Shown here one piece after another: positions 26,076 through 34,788 of a stretch of DNA of 64,000 nt; position 1 is the first letter of the stretch, and every line of letters starts with the position of its first letter. Source of the DNA: Candidatus Gastranaerophilales bacterium (lineage in GTDB: Bacteria > Cyanobacteriota > Vampirovibrionia > Gastranaerophilales > Gastranaerophilaceae); assembly GCA_944327255.1 (NCBI GenBank), contig CALVHA010000003.1, positions 1 through 64,000 on the forward strand, written 5' to 3'. The translations under genes were made by a program, and so were the position numbers. The notes beneath the pieces were generated by a model. It worked only from the letters and a program-made list of their open reading frames with translations. It searched no databases and was not told where the DNA came from.

Positions 26076-28415
26076 TTATAACTCAAGCAATACACCCATT
26101 TTGTTGTTGTTAACTTCAACAAGGTAACGGTATCCGTTTGCTTTTACCATATAAACATTCGGATTATCAACTCTTACCTGCAATTTAACATCAGATTCGC
26201 CGCCAAAATCCTTTATGAGTGTCACATCATTATTAATTCTGCCGATTAAAGAAGTATTACCCTCACTGTTTGTTACAACAAAAAATCCACTATTGTCATC
26301 TATAGTATAACCGGATTTAACAATCATTCCATCAAACGGATTCTTTTTAAGCTGTTGACCTAGTTTTTTAGCGTTAATCTCTTCTGTAATCTTACCTAAG
26401 CTGTCTGCAACTCTGCTTGCCAATGAAGCAGATGCCGTAATTGAACTTGAGGAGTCGACTTTATCAAAATATTCATCAACGGATATTGTTGAATAAGTTT
26501 CCTGTTTCGCAGTATTTGCTAAAGGTTTGTTGTGAGCAATAGGAGAGTTTAGGACTCTGTCACTTTTTGCAATTAAATCCCCAACACTCAAATTGCCACC
26601 ATCCAATTTCCTGAATGTGGAATGAAGTGTCGGATTGCTTAATTCAACATGTTTTGATTCCGAACTACGCGATCTTAAAATTTCCGAACGTCTTTTCGGA
26701 AGCGGAACATTTCTCTTAGTTTCTTCAAGAGCTATTTTATTTGCAAAAGATTTAAGTTTTCTTTTATTCTTCTGCATTTCATGAGAAATCTGGTCTCCCT
26801 CACTAAAAACAGGAGCTGTAGTAAAACTGTCTTCAAGTTGCTTGAAAATTATATCTTCATCAAACTTTAATTTTTCAACACTAGGTGACTGGTGCAATGT
26901 TTTCTCAAGAGACTCTTCCAAATCTTTATAATCAAGTTCTAATTGAGCTTCATCTTCAACAATATAAAGTTTCGGAGTTTTAACTGATTTCAAATCTTGA
27001 TTTTTAACCTTCTTAATAGGAAGAATATTATCAGGAGATATATTGTTGGAAGATTTATTATAAGATTTCAGTCTATTAGCCTTTTTCGGTTGCAATTGAG
27101 CGGACTGAATACCATTTTCAATACTGTCATCAAAAATTTCCGTATAACCTGTTTGAGTATTCTGTTTTACTCTTTCAGCTTTTTTGACAGAAGGTTTCTT
27201 TACCTCATTAACAAATTTATATTCGCCATTACCGATATGTTTCAAAATTTTTCTGCCTGTATTTTTAGCTTTTGAATTATCAATATATTTTTGATATTTT
27301 TCCTGCCAGTTAAGAGCAGAATCATTAACAATCTCTTCATAATCCTTTACCTGAACAGGTTTTGAAAGCAAATTTTCCTTAAAAGATTCCTTAAGTGCCA
27401 TTGAATGTTCCAATGATTTTTTAATAAGCTTAAACAAGAGAGTTAAACCCAAAACAGAACACAATAATATAGCCAATGTAGTAATCATATGTGCAGGAAT
27501 TCCTCTATTTAGCAACTTATCAGCAATATTGTTTTTTAAATTTATACAATATACCAAAAACGGATTTGATGAAAGATCTTTTTCATCGGTAACAGAAGAA
27601 GCAGAAGAAGCTACTTTTTCAATATTTTCAACAGGTTTTAAATCTTCACTTTCATTAATTTTCAAATCTATATCAGATACAGCTGGAACGTGCTTATCAA
27701 TGTCGTCAATAACAGGCAAATTCGCCGGCACATCCTGTTGTTTATCTGAAGCTTTCTTCTGGACCGTATCTTTAATTTTGTTCTGTGCAGCCTTAACAAT
27801 GTTTTCAGATTTATTTATAACCTCAAAGCCTATAGGTTTTGACGCCAACAGAGTTTCTGGCTCTTTTTTCACAGAAGTACTAACTTTAACCGGTTCAGGA
27901 TTTGAAAATTTAATAGTCGTTTTCGGGACAGCAGGTTTTTCAAATGAATTACTTGTATTAGCCGTCTTTATAGTTTTATTAACCCTTGACTGGGCAATTA
28001 AGTTCTTATAAGCTTTTTGTTCGGCCGTTAAAGGAGTGCTTTTTTTAGTGGTTGTTCTTATTGTCACAGGCTGGGTAGTAGTAAGTGTAACTTTCGTATA
28101 GCCATTCTCTCCGTCAGGAATTGACTTGACATCTATATTTGATACCATATCCTGAAGCCCTGATAAATCTGGATTTGTCGCACCTATGCCAGAAAGATTT
28201 GGCATTAAGATTACATACTTATTATCGGCCTTTTTAGTTACCGCAACATTATCATCATAAGGTGAATTTGTATAGATTGTTACATTTAGAGTTGAAGGAG
28301 ATATTGTACTCTTTTTTATATCGAGCTGTGTTAAATTATTTGCACTTGAACATAGAGGCATTAAACTCAGCCCGAGAATCAAGCATATTGCTATTTTGCG
28401 TGTAACTTTTACCAT
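26076..28415 (-). CDS. Membrane-anchored hypothetical protein, 779 aa
   Basis: The protein has a signal peptide (about 1-25), a beta-rich N-terminal domain with NLSGIGA and VTLTTTQPVTI, a long serine/lysine-rich linker, one membrane helix near 310-330 (MITTLAILLCSVLGLTLLF), and a long, probably disordered, basic region before a compact C-terminal beta domain. The layout suggests an envelope-spanning protein anchored in the inner membrane. The N-terminal part recalls AMIN-like cell-wall binding domains, but the match is weak. The gene has its own promoter, divergent from era. Confidence 0.7.
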   Translation of the reverse strand: MVKVTRKIAICLILGLSLMPLCSSANNLTQLDIKKSTISPSTLNVTIYTNSPYDDNVAVTKKADNKYVILMPNLSGIGATNPDLSGLQDMVSNIDVKSIPDGENGYTKVTLTTTQPVTIRTTTKKSTPLTAEQKAYKNLIAQSRVNKTIKTANTSNSFEKPAVPKTTIKFSNPEPVKVSTSVKKEPETLLASKPIGFEVINKSENIVKAAQNKIKDTVQKKASDKQQDVPANLPVIDDIDKHVPAVSDIDLKINESEDLKPVENIEKVASSASSVTDEKDLSSNPFLVYCINLKNNIADKLLNRGIPAHMITTLAILLCSVLGLTLLFKLIKKSLEHSMALKESFKENLLSKPVQVKDYEEIVNDSALNWQEKYQKYIDNSKAKNTGRKILKHIGNGEYKFVNEVKKPSVKKAERVKQNTQTGYTEIFDDSIENGIQSAQLQPKKANRLKSYNKSSNNISPDNILPIKKVKNQDLKSVKTPKLYIVEDEAQLELDYKDLEESLEKTLHQSPSVEKLKFDEDIIFKQLEDSFTTAPVFSEGDQISHEMQKNKRKLKSFANKIALEETKRNVPLPKRRSEILRSRSSESKHVELSNPTLHSTFRKLDGGNLSVGDLIAKSDRVLNSPIAHNKPLANTAKQETYSTISVDEYFDKVDSSSSITASASLASRVADSLGKITEEINAKKLGQQLKKNPFDGMIVKSGYTIDDNSGFFVVTNSEGNTSLIGRINNDVTLIKDFGGESDVKLQVRVDNPNVYMVKANGYRYLVEVNNNKMGVLLEL

Positions 28416-28441
28416 TTAAAACCTGTCTAGTATTTTCCCAC

Positions 28442-28470
28442 TATATATATTATATAATACATTGAGTCAA
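28442..28470 (-). promoter_or_regulatory. Promoter of the 779-residue membrane protein gene
   Basis: On the - strand TTGACT, 17 nt and TATATA, with a predicted start near 28435, 20 nt before the ATG. Confidence 0.55.
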
Positions 28471-28507
28471 AAAAAATTGCCACTTTGTTAAAAAATTGAA
28501 ACTTTTA

Positions 28508-28516
28508 TGTTAATAT
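28508..28516 (+). promoter_or_regulatory. Extended -10 box of era, predicting a leaderless mRNA
   Basis: TGT-TAATAT ends 6 nt before the era ATG. The start site would coincide with the A of the ATG, and no ribosome site exists. A -35-like TTGTTA at 28485-28490 lies 20 nt upstream. Confidence 0.6.
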
Positions 28517-28522
28517 ATCTTT

Positions 28523-29413
28523 ATGAAAAGTGGTTTTACAGCGATAATCGGGCGTCCCAATGTGGGCAAATCTACTCTCCTCAATTGCATTTTAGGGCAA
28601 AAGATAGTTATTACTACAGATAAAGCCCAGACGACGAGAAAAAGAATTAAAGGAATTTACACAAACGAACAAGGGCAAATTGTTTTTATTGACACACCTG
28701 GAGTTCACAAACCGCTTAATAAGCTCGGCGAATTTCTACTTGACGAAGCTAAAGTTGCAGTGCCAGATGCAGATTTAATTTTATTTCTTGTTGATGGTTC
28801 AGAGCCCGCCGGAAAAGGTGATAGGTGGATTGCTCAAAATATTTTACAGACAGATATTCCAGTAATTATTGTTATGAATAAAGTCGATAAGGTAAAAAAA
28901 TTAGGAAAAATTGATGAAAATCTTTTGTCTTATAAAACTTTATTTGATAAGAATTATCCTGTTGTTAAGATTTCGGCCAAAACAGGGAGAAATATAGATA
29001 CTTTAATGAAAAATATCTTTAAAGAACTGCCTGAAGGTGATCTGCTTTATCCAGAAGATATCGTAACAGAAGAAACAATGAGGGATGTAACGGAAGAAGT
29101 TATTAGAGAAAAAATCCTTATTAATACATCTGATGAAATCCCGCATTCAGTTGCAGTAAAAGTTGATAAGTATTCTGAAAGTGATGATATTGACAGAATT
29201 TATGCAACAATCTTCTGTGAACAAAAAAGCCAGAAGGGAATACTTATCGGCAAAGGCGGTTCTCTTCTGAAAAAAATCGGCACAGAAGCTCGACTTGAGC
29301 TAGAAAAAATTGTAGAGAAAAAAGTTTTTCTCTCTCTTGAGGTAAAAGTCGAAAAGGATTGGAGAAAAAAACAAAATTCTTTAAATAATTTCGGTTATAA
29401 GAGCGAAAATTAA
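28523..29413 (+). CDS. era: GTPase Era
   Basis: The 296-residue protein has the GTPase motifs GRPNVGKST, IDTPGVHKP and VMNKVDK, and a C-terminal KH RNA-binding domain with LIGKGGSLLKKIG. Era binds the 16S rRNA 3' end and helps to mature the small ribosomal subunit. The length is normal. Its last 4 nt overlap the end of the convergent dgt gene. No ribosome site precedes the ATG; a leaderless start is likely. Confidence 0.96.
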   Translation: MKSGFTAIIGRPNVGKSTLLNCILGQKIVITTDKAQTTRKRIKGIYTNEQGQIVFIDTPGVHKPLNKLGEFLLDEAKVAVPDADLILFLVDGSEPAGKGDRWIAQNILQTDIPVIIVMNKVDKVKKLGKIDENLLSYKTLFDKNYPVVKISAKTGRNIDTLMKNIFKELPEGDLLYPEDIVTEETMRDVTEEVIREKILINTSDEIPHSVAVKVDKYSESDDIDRIYATIFCEQKSQKGILIGKGGSLLKKIGTEARLELEKIVEKKVFLSLEVKVEKDWRKKQNSLNNFGYKSEN

Positions 29414-30447
29414 TCAATAACTTTTGCTAATTTGAAAAGATAATCTTCTTTTGCTCCGCATTGCAATCCTATAGGAATAAAATTTTCCTTAAATTTTTCA
29501 ACTGCATATCTGTCAGTCATGCCAGAAATATAGTCTGTTACGACTCTTTCAATTTTACTTTCTTCGCAAATCGGTTTTAACATTTCACAGTAATGGAAGA
29601 AAAGTTCTCTAATCACTCTGCGGGCTTTTTTCTCTTCATTTTTTGCAGGAGAATCATCAGTATAAACATTATCAAACATCCACTGTCTGAGTTTTGTTGT
29701 ATAATGCCAGCCTTCTTCGCTCATTGCAATTTGAGATTTGCCTATTGAATTGGTAATAACCTCCATTATCATTTTATTCAATCTTTTGCTTTGAACAGAT
29801 GAGAAATAATTTATACAATCCTTTGGCAAATCACTTTCAGCTATCAAACCTGCCCTTATGGAATCTTCTATATCATGGTTTATATAAGCTATTTTATCCG
29901 CAAGCTGTACAACCTGCGCCTCAGGGGTTCTTGGAGTATATCCCCATGTATGTGTCAAAATTCCGTCAATAGTTTCAGCGCATAAGTTCAAGTCCTCTAA
30001 AACTTCAACAACACGAACACTTTGAATATTATGATGGAAACCTCCATTTACAAGTTCGTTTAAAACCCCTTCACCGCAATGACCAAAAGGAGTATGTCCT
30101 AAATCATGTCCGAGAGCAATTGCTTCTGTTAAATCTTCATTTAAATTCAGAGAACGTGAGAGAGTTCTTGCGATTTGTGAAACTTCTAAAGTATGAGTTA
30201 ATCTGGTTCTAAAGTGATCATCAAACGGAGATAAAAACACTTGTGTTTTATGCTTCAGGCGTCTGAACGCTTTAGAATGAAGAATTCTATCCCTGTCCCT
30301 TTGAAAACATGTTCTAATAGAACATTCTTCTTCCTCACGCTTCCGTCCTTTAGAATTTTTAGCTTTTGTTGCAATATCGCTTAGAATCTCAAATTCTCTA
30401 TTTTCTAAATTTTCTCTTATTTTTTCCACATCCGTAAATTGAGGCAT
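29410..30447 (-). CDS. dgt: Deoxyguanosinetriphosphate triphosphohydrolase-like protein
   Basis: The HD-domain protein of 345 residues has the metal ligands RLTHTLEVSQIART, HDLGHTPFGH and AYINHDIEDS. The family hydrolyses dGTP, or other dNTPs, to the nucleoside and tripolyphosphate. The sequence is closest to the shorter Gram-positive/cyanobacterial type. An AAGGA site at 10 nt precedes the ATG. The exact substrate cannot be read from the sequence. Confidence 0.9.
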   Translation of the reverse strand: MPQFTDVEKIRENLENREFEILSDIATKAKNSKGRKREEEECSIRTCFQRDRDRILHSKAFRRLKHKTQVFLSPFDDHFRTRLTHTLEVSQIARTLSRSLNLNEDLTEAIALGHDLGHTPFGHCGEGVLNELVNGGFHHNIQSVRVVEVLEDLNLCAETIDGILTHTWGYTPRTPEAQVVQLADKIAYINHDIEDSIRAGLIAESDLPKDCINYFSSVQSKRLNKMIMEVITNSIGKSQIAMSEEGWHYTTKLRQWMFDNVYTDDSPAKNEEKKARRVIRELFFHYCEMLKPICEESKIERVVTDYISGMTDRYAVEKFKENFIPIGLQCGAKEDYLFKLAKVID

Positions 30448-30505
30448 AAATATATATCCTTATATTAAAAATCAATTGCAAAATAATTGTAACATACAAA
30501 TTTTA

Positions 30506-32119
30506 CTAGGCAACCTGACTGTTTGTAGGATTTTTAGAGTATTTTTTTCTGAGGTTATCAGCAATTCCGCCGGCCTGATTCAGGATAGCGCCTGATATTA
30601 GACCGAATAACATTGCCTTCCCGCCAGAAATTAATTTCGCAGTTCCGTATAATGATGTTGCAATTGCTCCTACAATAGGGATTCCTGCTTTTAATGTTAC
30701 AGACATCCGTTCATCATGATCTTTCGCTTTTGTGAGACCATATGCAATCATTCCTCCAGAGGCAAGGATTGATAAAATATCCGTAGGAGCAGAGCCAAGT
30801 TCTAAATCCCTAACCTTATCAAAAAATTCTATTGTTTCTAAATTCAATGATTTATCGAATGAATGAACTGCCTTTGTAACCTGTGGTTTTATGTGAACAA
30901 GGTCATACGGGGCAATTTTTTCATAAATTGCAAGCATTTCTTGGAGCTCACCGTTACGCTTATCACCAATCAAATCATTTATTGATTTTATATAAGAATT
31001 TCTGAGTTTTTTCTGATTTTCAATTACAGCTTCGCTTAAACCTTTTTCAAAAGGTCTTTCCTTAACTTTAGCAAGTTCTCTTAAAAATACATCACTATTG
31101 GAATTAAAACCATCAGGATTCTTCAAGAACCATTTTAATTTCTTTATAATATCTAATCCTTCTTTATCAGAAGGAGAAATTAAATTTTCCAATATTTGAA
31201 TCTGTTTTCCGATAAGGTTTCGTTTATCCGCATCGTTAAATGATATCTTATTTCTAACATCAGCAACCTGATCGGCAAGGGATGTTTTACCAGCAAGAAT
31301 TTTTTCTTCAGGAATAAACGTCTGCCACATTTCCTTTCTTCTAAATTTGTTATTTTTAGACCAGAAATCTTTAAAACTTTCATCCCAGAATTGTTGGTAT
31401 AAGTTTGAAGTGACTGATTTAATATACTTATAACGTTTATTCAATTCGGAATCAGACATAAAATTACTTACTGAACGTTTGATGTGATATCTGTGTGCAC
31501 GTGCCAGACGTACAAGTTCCGATTTGGAATATTCCTTGCCATTATAAATAATTTTTTCATTCGGGTTATTTTTTAAGATAGATTTATCCAAATTATCAAA
31601 TGCTTCATACAAAGCATCAAATTTCTTACCTGTCGTATTATAAGAAGTTATAACAGTCCTTCTGGAAATTTTTTCAAATAAATTAGATATGTCTTTATGA
31701 ATTTTAGAAGTATACTTATTCTTAATCATTATATTTTTAAACAAAATGTCTTTTAGAGATGTAAAATTGTTAATACTTTGAGCCTTATCTTTGAAAGAAT
31801 TAAGTTTTCTTAAAGTATATATATAAAATTCCTGCCAGCTGCTTGAACCTTTTAAAGAAGCTTTTTCCAATTGTTTTTCAATAAAAGATGTAATTTTTTC
31901 AATATATTTATTTGTACTTTTCGGTAAGCCTCGCATTAAAACAAGAACACCTAAACCCACCAGCAGAGCAGAACTTCCAACAGCATAAACCAATCCCCGT
32001 TTATTTGAGGACTTTTCCTCAACCTGTGGTTTTGTCAGAAAAAAGTTTCTGTTCTGATTTACACCAAAATCACGAAATACATTGTTATTATAACTGTTAT
32101 TTCCTACCGAACTAATCAT
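30506..32119 (-). CDS. Hypothetical membrane protein, 537 aa
   Basis: One membrane helix lies near 43-62 (LVYAVGSSALLVGLGVLVL). A long helical, charged middle part follows, then a hydrophobic glycine/alanine-rich C-terminal region (about 445-515, with IVGAIATSLYGTAKLISGG). No family is recognised. The N-terminal 40 residues are asparagine-rich and soluble. It lies 70 nt downstream of lpxB on the same strand and may belong to the envelope operon. Confidence 0.65.
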   Translation of the reverse strand: MISSVGNNSYNNNVFRDFGVNQNRNFFLTKPQVEEKSSNKRGLVYAVGSSALLVGLGVLVLMRGLPKSTNKYIEKITSFIEKQLEKASLKGSSSWQEFYIYTLRKLNSFKDKAQSINNFTSLKDILFKNIMIKNKYTSKIHKDISNLFEKISRRTVITSYNTTGKKFDALYEAFDNLDKSILKNNPNEKIIYNGKEYSKSELVRLARAHRYHIKRSVSNFMSDSELNKRYKYIKSVTSNLYQQFWDESFKDFWSKNNKFRRKEMWQTFIPEEKILAGKTSLADQVADVRNKISFNDADKRNLIGKQIQILENLISPSDKEGLDIIKKLKWFLKNPDGFNSNSDVFLRELAKVKERPFEKGLSEAVIENQKKLRNSYIKSINDLIGDKRNGELQEMLAIYEKIAPYDLVHIKPQVTKAVHSFDKSLNLETIEFFDKVRDLELGSAPTDILSILASGGMIAYGLTKAKDHDERMSVTLKAGIPIVGAIATSLYGTAKLISGGKAMLFGLISGAILNQAGGIADNLRKKYSKNPTNSQVA

Positions 32120-32189
32120 GCGAAAAACCTTCTAATATTATAAAAACAAAGATATACAATTATTTGCGCATGAAAAATTTATTGTTAAG

Positions 32190-33317
32190 TTATTTTAAAT
32201 TTAACTCTCTGGCAATATCCTCTGCAACTTCTTTACTTGAAATTTTATCTGACAAAAGATGCTTAACATTTTCTAATTCAGCAATTTGAGTTTCACGAGC
32301 CTGTTTGTCATAAAGCAATCTTTCAATATTATAAGAAATATTCTGAACAGTAACATTGTGCTCTAAAATTTCAGGAACAATAAATTTTCCGCATATAATA
32401 TTTGGCAAACAAACCTTATCAATACATCTTACCAATAAATATATCAGATAGAATAAATAAGGTCCTCTATAGGCAATTATCATTGGGGTCTGATAAAGAG
32501 CAGCCTCAAGCGCAACTGTTCCGGATGCTAAAATTAATGCATCAGATACACTTAATAAGGCCTGATTTTCACCTTTAATTATTTTAAAATCTTCACCATC
32601 AAAATATTTATTATAAACATCATCTGACAAATTCGGGGCATGTGATATACAGAACTGAAGTTCAGGATGTTTATCCTGAAGCAATTTAGCAGACTTTACA
32701 AATACTTTTGCAAGATTTTTCAACTCAAATTCCCTTGAGCCAGGGAAAATTGATACAAGTTTTCTATCTGGATCAAGCCCGTGTTTTTTGAAAAACTCAC
32801 AGCGGTCAACCTTAGGGGGTAACTGTGATACAAGAGGATGACCGCAATAATGAGTTTTCACTCCTATACTTTCATATAGACTTTTTTCGAATGGGAAAAT
32901 ACATAAAACTTTATCAATATTTTTCTTTATCGTATTTATCCGCCACTTACGACTTGCCCAAACCTGAGGCGGGATATAATAATATACTTTTATACCTGCA
33001 CGTTTCAAGAACTTTGAAACATTAAGATTAAAAGCTCCATAGTCAATCAGAAGAACCAAATCAGGTTTATATTCTTTTGTTATATAATCAACAACCCTTT
33101 TTCCTAAAGAAAGATGGTCAATAAGAATCTTAGGTGAAATCCCCATTGCACCCATTTTCTTCTGGTCAGAAAATAATTTTACTCCTGCACTCCGAAGATT
33201 TTCTCCACCAATTCCTTCAATCTCAATATCAGAATATTTACTGCGAAGAGCATTAACTACACAACCAGCATGCATATCCCCAGAATATTCACCTGTTATT
33301 ATAAAAATTTTTTTCAT
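32190..33317 (-). CDS. lpxB: Lipid-A-disaccharide synthase
   Basis: The family 19 glycosyltransferase of 375 residues has GEYSGDMHAG near the N-terminus, IEGIGGENLR, IDYGAFNL, FPGSREFE and the C-terminal GTVALEAALY. It joins UDP-2,3-diacylglucosamine and lipid X to make the lipid A disaccharide at the inner membrane face. It starts 3 nt after lpxI, which makes its substrate lipid X. This supports a lipid A-based outer membrane. Confidence 0.95.
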   Translation of the reverse strand: MKKIFIITGEYSGDMHAGCVVNALRSKYSDIEIEGIGGENLRSAGVKLFSDQKKMGAMGISPKILIDHLSLGKRVVDYITKEYKPDLVLLIDYGAFNLNVSKFLKRAGIKVYYYIPPQVWASRKWRINTIKKNIDKVLCIFPFEKSLYESIGVKTHYCGHPLVSQLPPKVDRCEFFKKHGLDPDRKLVSIFPGSREFELKNLAKVFVKSAKLLQDKHPELQFCISHAPNLSDDVYNKYFDGEDFKIIKGENQALLSVSDALILASGTVALEAALYQTPMIIAYRGPYLFYLIYLLVRCIDKVCLPNIICGKFIVPEILEHNVTVQNISYNIERLLYDKQARETQIAELENVKHLLSDKISSKEVAEDIARELNLK

Positions 33318-33320
33318 AAC

Positions 33321-34136
33321 CTACACTGCCATCAGTACTATATTATTATCATCCGCATATTTAATAACTTTTTCCTGATCCACGATAATTGTCTCATTAG
33401 CCTCTACTGCTAGTAAAGAAGCCTTATATCTTTTCATAGTTTTTAAAGTTTTCAAGCCTACTGTCGGGATATCAAAACGTTTATCCTGTTTAGGTTTTGC
33501 AACTTTTACAACAGAAGCTCCTTTATGCGCAAATTTAGCTCCACGTTTGATACAATTATCCGTTCCTTCAATAGCTTCTACAGCCATAGCCATCTTATCC
33601 TTTATAACTACAGACTGTCCGACATCAACTTTACCCATTTCTTTTGCCAGCCAAAATCCGTAATTAACATCTTCCATTTGGGCCTCTGTAGGTTTGTGTT
33701 TTCCAAGAACACCAGCAGGAATCATAAGATTCTTTATAAAAATTGTTTGGTCTAAGACAGTAATGTTATTCTTTTCAAACTCGTTAACAATCAAAAGCAT
33801 AACTTCATCATCATTAAGTCTTTTAACAGATTTTAAAATTTCGATTGCTCTTGAATCAAACTTATGAAGTTGAAGCAAAACTCTTTTATGGACTTTTCCT
33901 AAAAAGGTCATTTGTTTTAATTCTTCATCCTTAATAATTTTTTCTATTCTGTTGATTTCTCCAGGATGGCAAGAATATACTTTTGAACAATATTTTTTTA
34001 ATTGTGATACATTATCTTTTGCCAGAGAAATACAAACAACTTCAAATCCGTTTTCTTTTGCATACTGGGCCATTTTTACCGGTAAAGTCCCGTCGCCTGC
34101 TATTAATCCCTGTTTATGTTCTAACTCTATTGACAC
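33321..34136 (-). CDS. lpxI: UDP-2,3-diacylglucosamine pyrophosphatase LpxI
   Basis: The 271-residue protein matches LpxI (DUF1009): LIAGDGTLPVKMA at the start, then FLGKVHKR and the catalytic C-terminal region with GFWLAKEMGKVDVGQSVV and EAIEGTDNCIKRGA. It makes lipid X, an alternative to LpxH. It is between the class II aldolase gene and lpxB in the same operon, directly upstream of the enzyme that uses its product. Confidence 0.94.
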   Translation of the reverse strand: MSIELEHKQGLIAGDGTLPVKMAQYAKENGFEVVCISLAKDNVSQLKKYCSKVYSCHPGEINRIEKIIKDEELKQMTFLGKVHKRVLLQLHKFDSRAIEILKSVKRLNDDEVMLLIVNEFEKNNITVLDQTIFIKNLMIPAGVLGKHKPTEAQMEDVNYGFWLAKEMGKVDVGQSVVIKDKMAMAVEAIEGTDNCIKRGAKFAHKGASVVKVAKPKQDKRFDIPTVGLKTLKTMKRYKASLLAVEANETIIVDQEKVIKYADDNNIVLMAV

Positions 34137-34155
34137 TTTTATCTTCCTCTTTCTA

Positions 34156-34788
34156 CTATAATTTCTTTCTTAATCCGTAAATCTCGTTTACCTGTTCTTC
34201 ATTCAAAATTTTTGCACCGCCAAGTAAATATGTATTCAAAACCACCTGTGCATAAGATTCGGCCAAAGTTAATTTTAAAAATGCATCCTTAATAGTTTTA
34301 TCCCCGACAATAAAACCATGATTAGCCATTAACACAGCATCGTATTCACTGAAATATTGTGAAGTCTTATCTACCAAATCTCTCGATGAAGGCAATCCAT
34401 ATTCAGCAAGCGGAATTTTACCAAAATAAAATACATTTTCAGCCATAATCGGTTTATCAAGTGCAATCCCGGCAGACGCAAATGAACTTAAGAAAGGACT
34501 GTGCATATGAATTATATAATTCACGTCAGGACGCATCCTATAGAATTCACAGTGAAGCATTTTCTCACTCGAAGGCTTTTTATGCCCATCAACAACATTA
34601 CCGTCAAAATCAATTATGACAAAATCATCTTCATTCAGATAACCATTTGCAGAACCGGATGATGTTATAAGAATTTTATCTTCAAATCTGGCAGACATAT
34701 TCCCTGAAACACCTGGAGTTAAATTTTTTGCTTCAGCAAGCTGTCCGTATTTAATTATTTCATTTTTAAGTTCTTTTACTGTTTTCAT
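34156..34788 (-). CDS. Class II aldolase/adducin family protein
   Basis: The 210-residue protein has the zinc site HMHSP and ANHG and the phosphate loop SGNMSAR with ITSSGS. This is the layout of fuculose- or ribulose-phosphate aldolases/epimerases and MtnB-like dehydratases. The substrate cannot be told. It overlaps by 1 nt (TAATG) the LptD-like gene and is followed by lpxI, so it is embedded in the LPS operon. It may supply a sugar for the envelope, but this is inference. Confidence 0.85.
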   Translation of the reverse strand: MKTVKELKNEIIKYGQLAEAKNLTPGVSGNMSARFEDKILITSSGSANGYLNEDDFVIIDFDGNVVDGHKKPSSEKMLHCEFYRMRPDVNYIIHMHSPFLSSFASAGIALDKPIMAENVFYFGKIPLAEYGLPSSRDLVDKTSQYFSEYDAVLMANHGFIVGDKTIKDAFLKLTLAESYAQVVLNTYLLGGAKILNEEQVNEIYGLRKKL

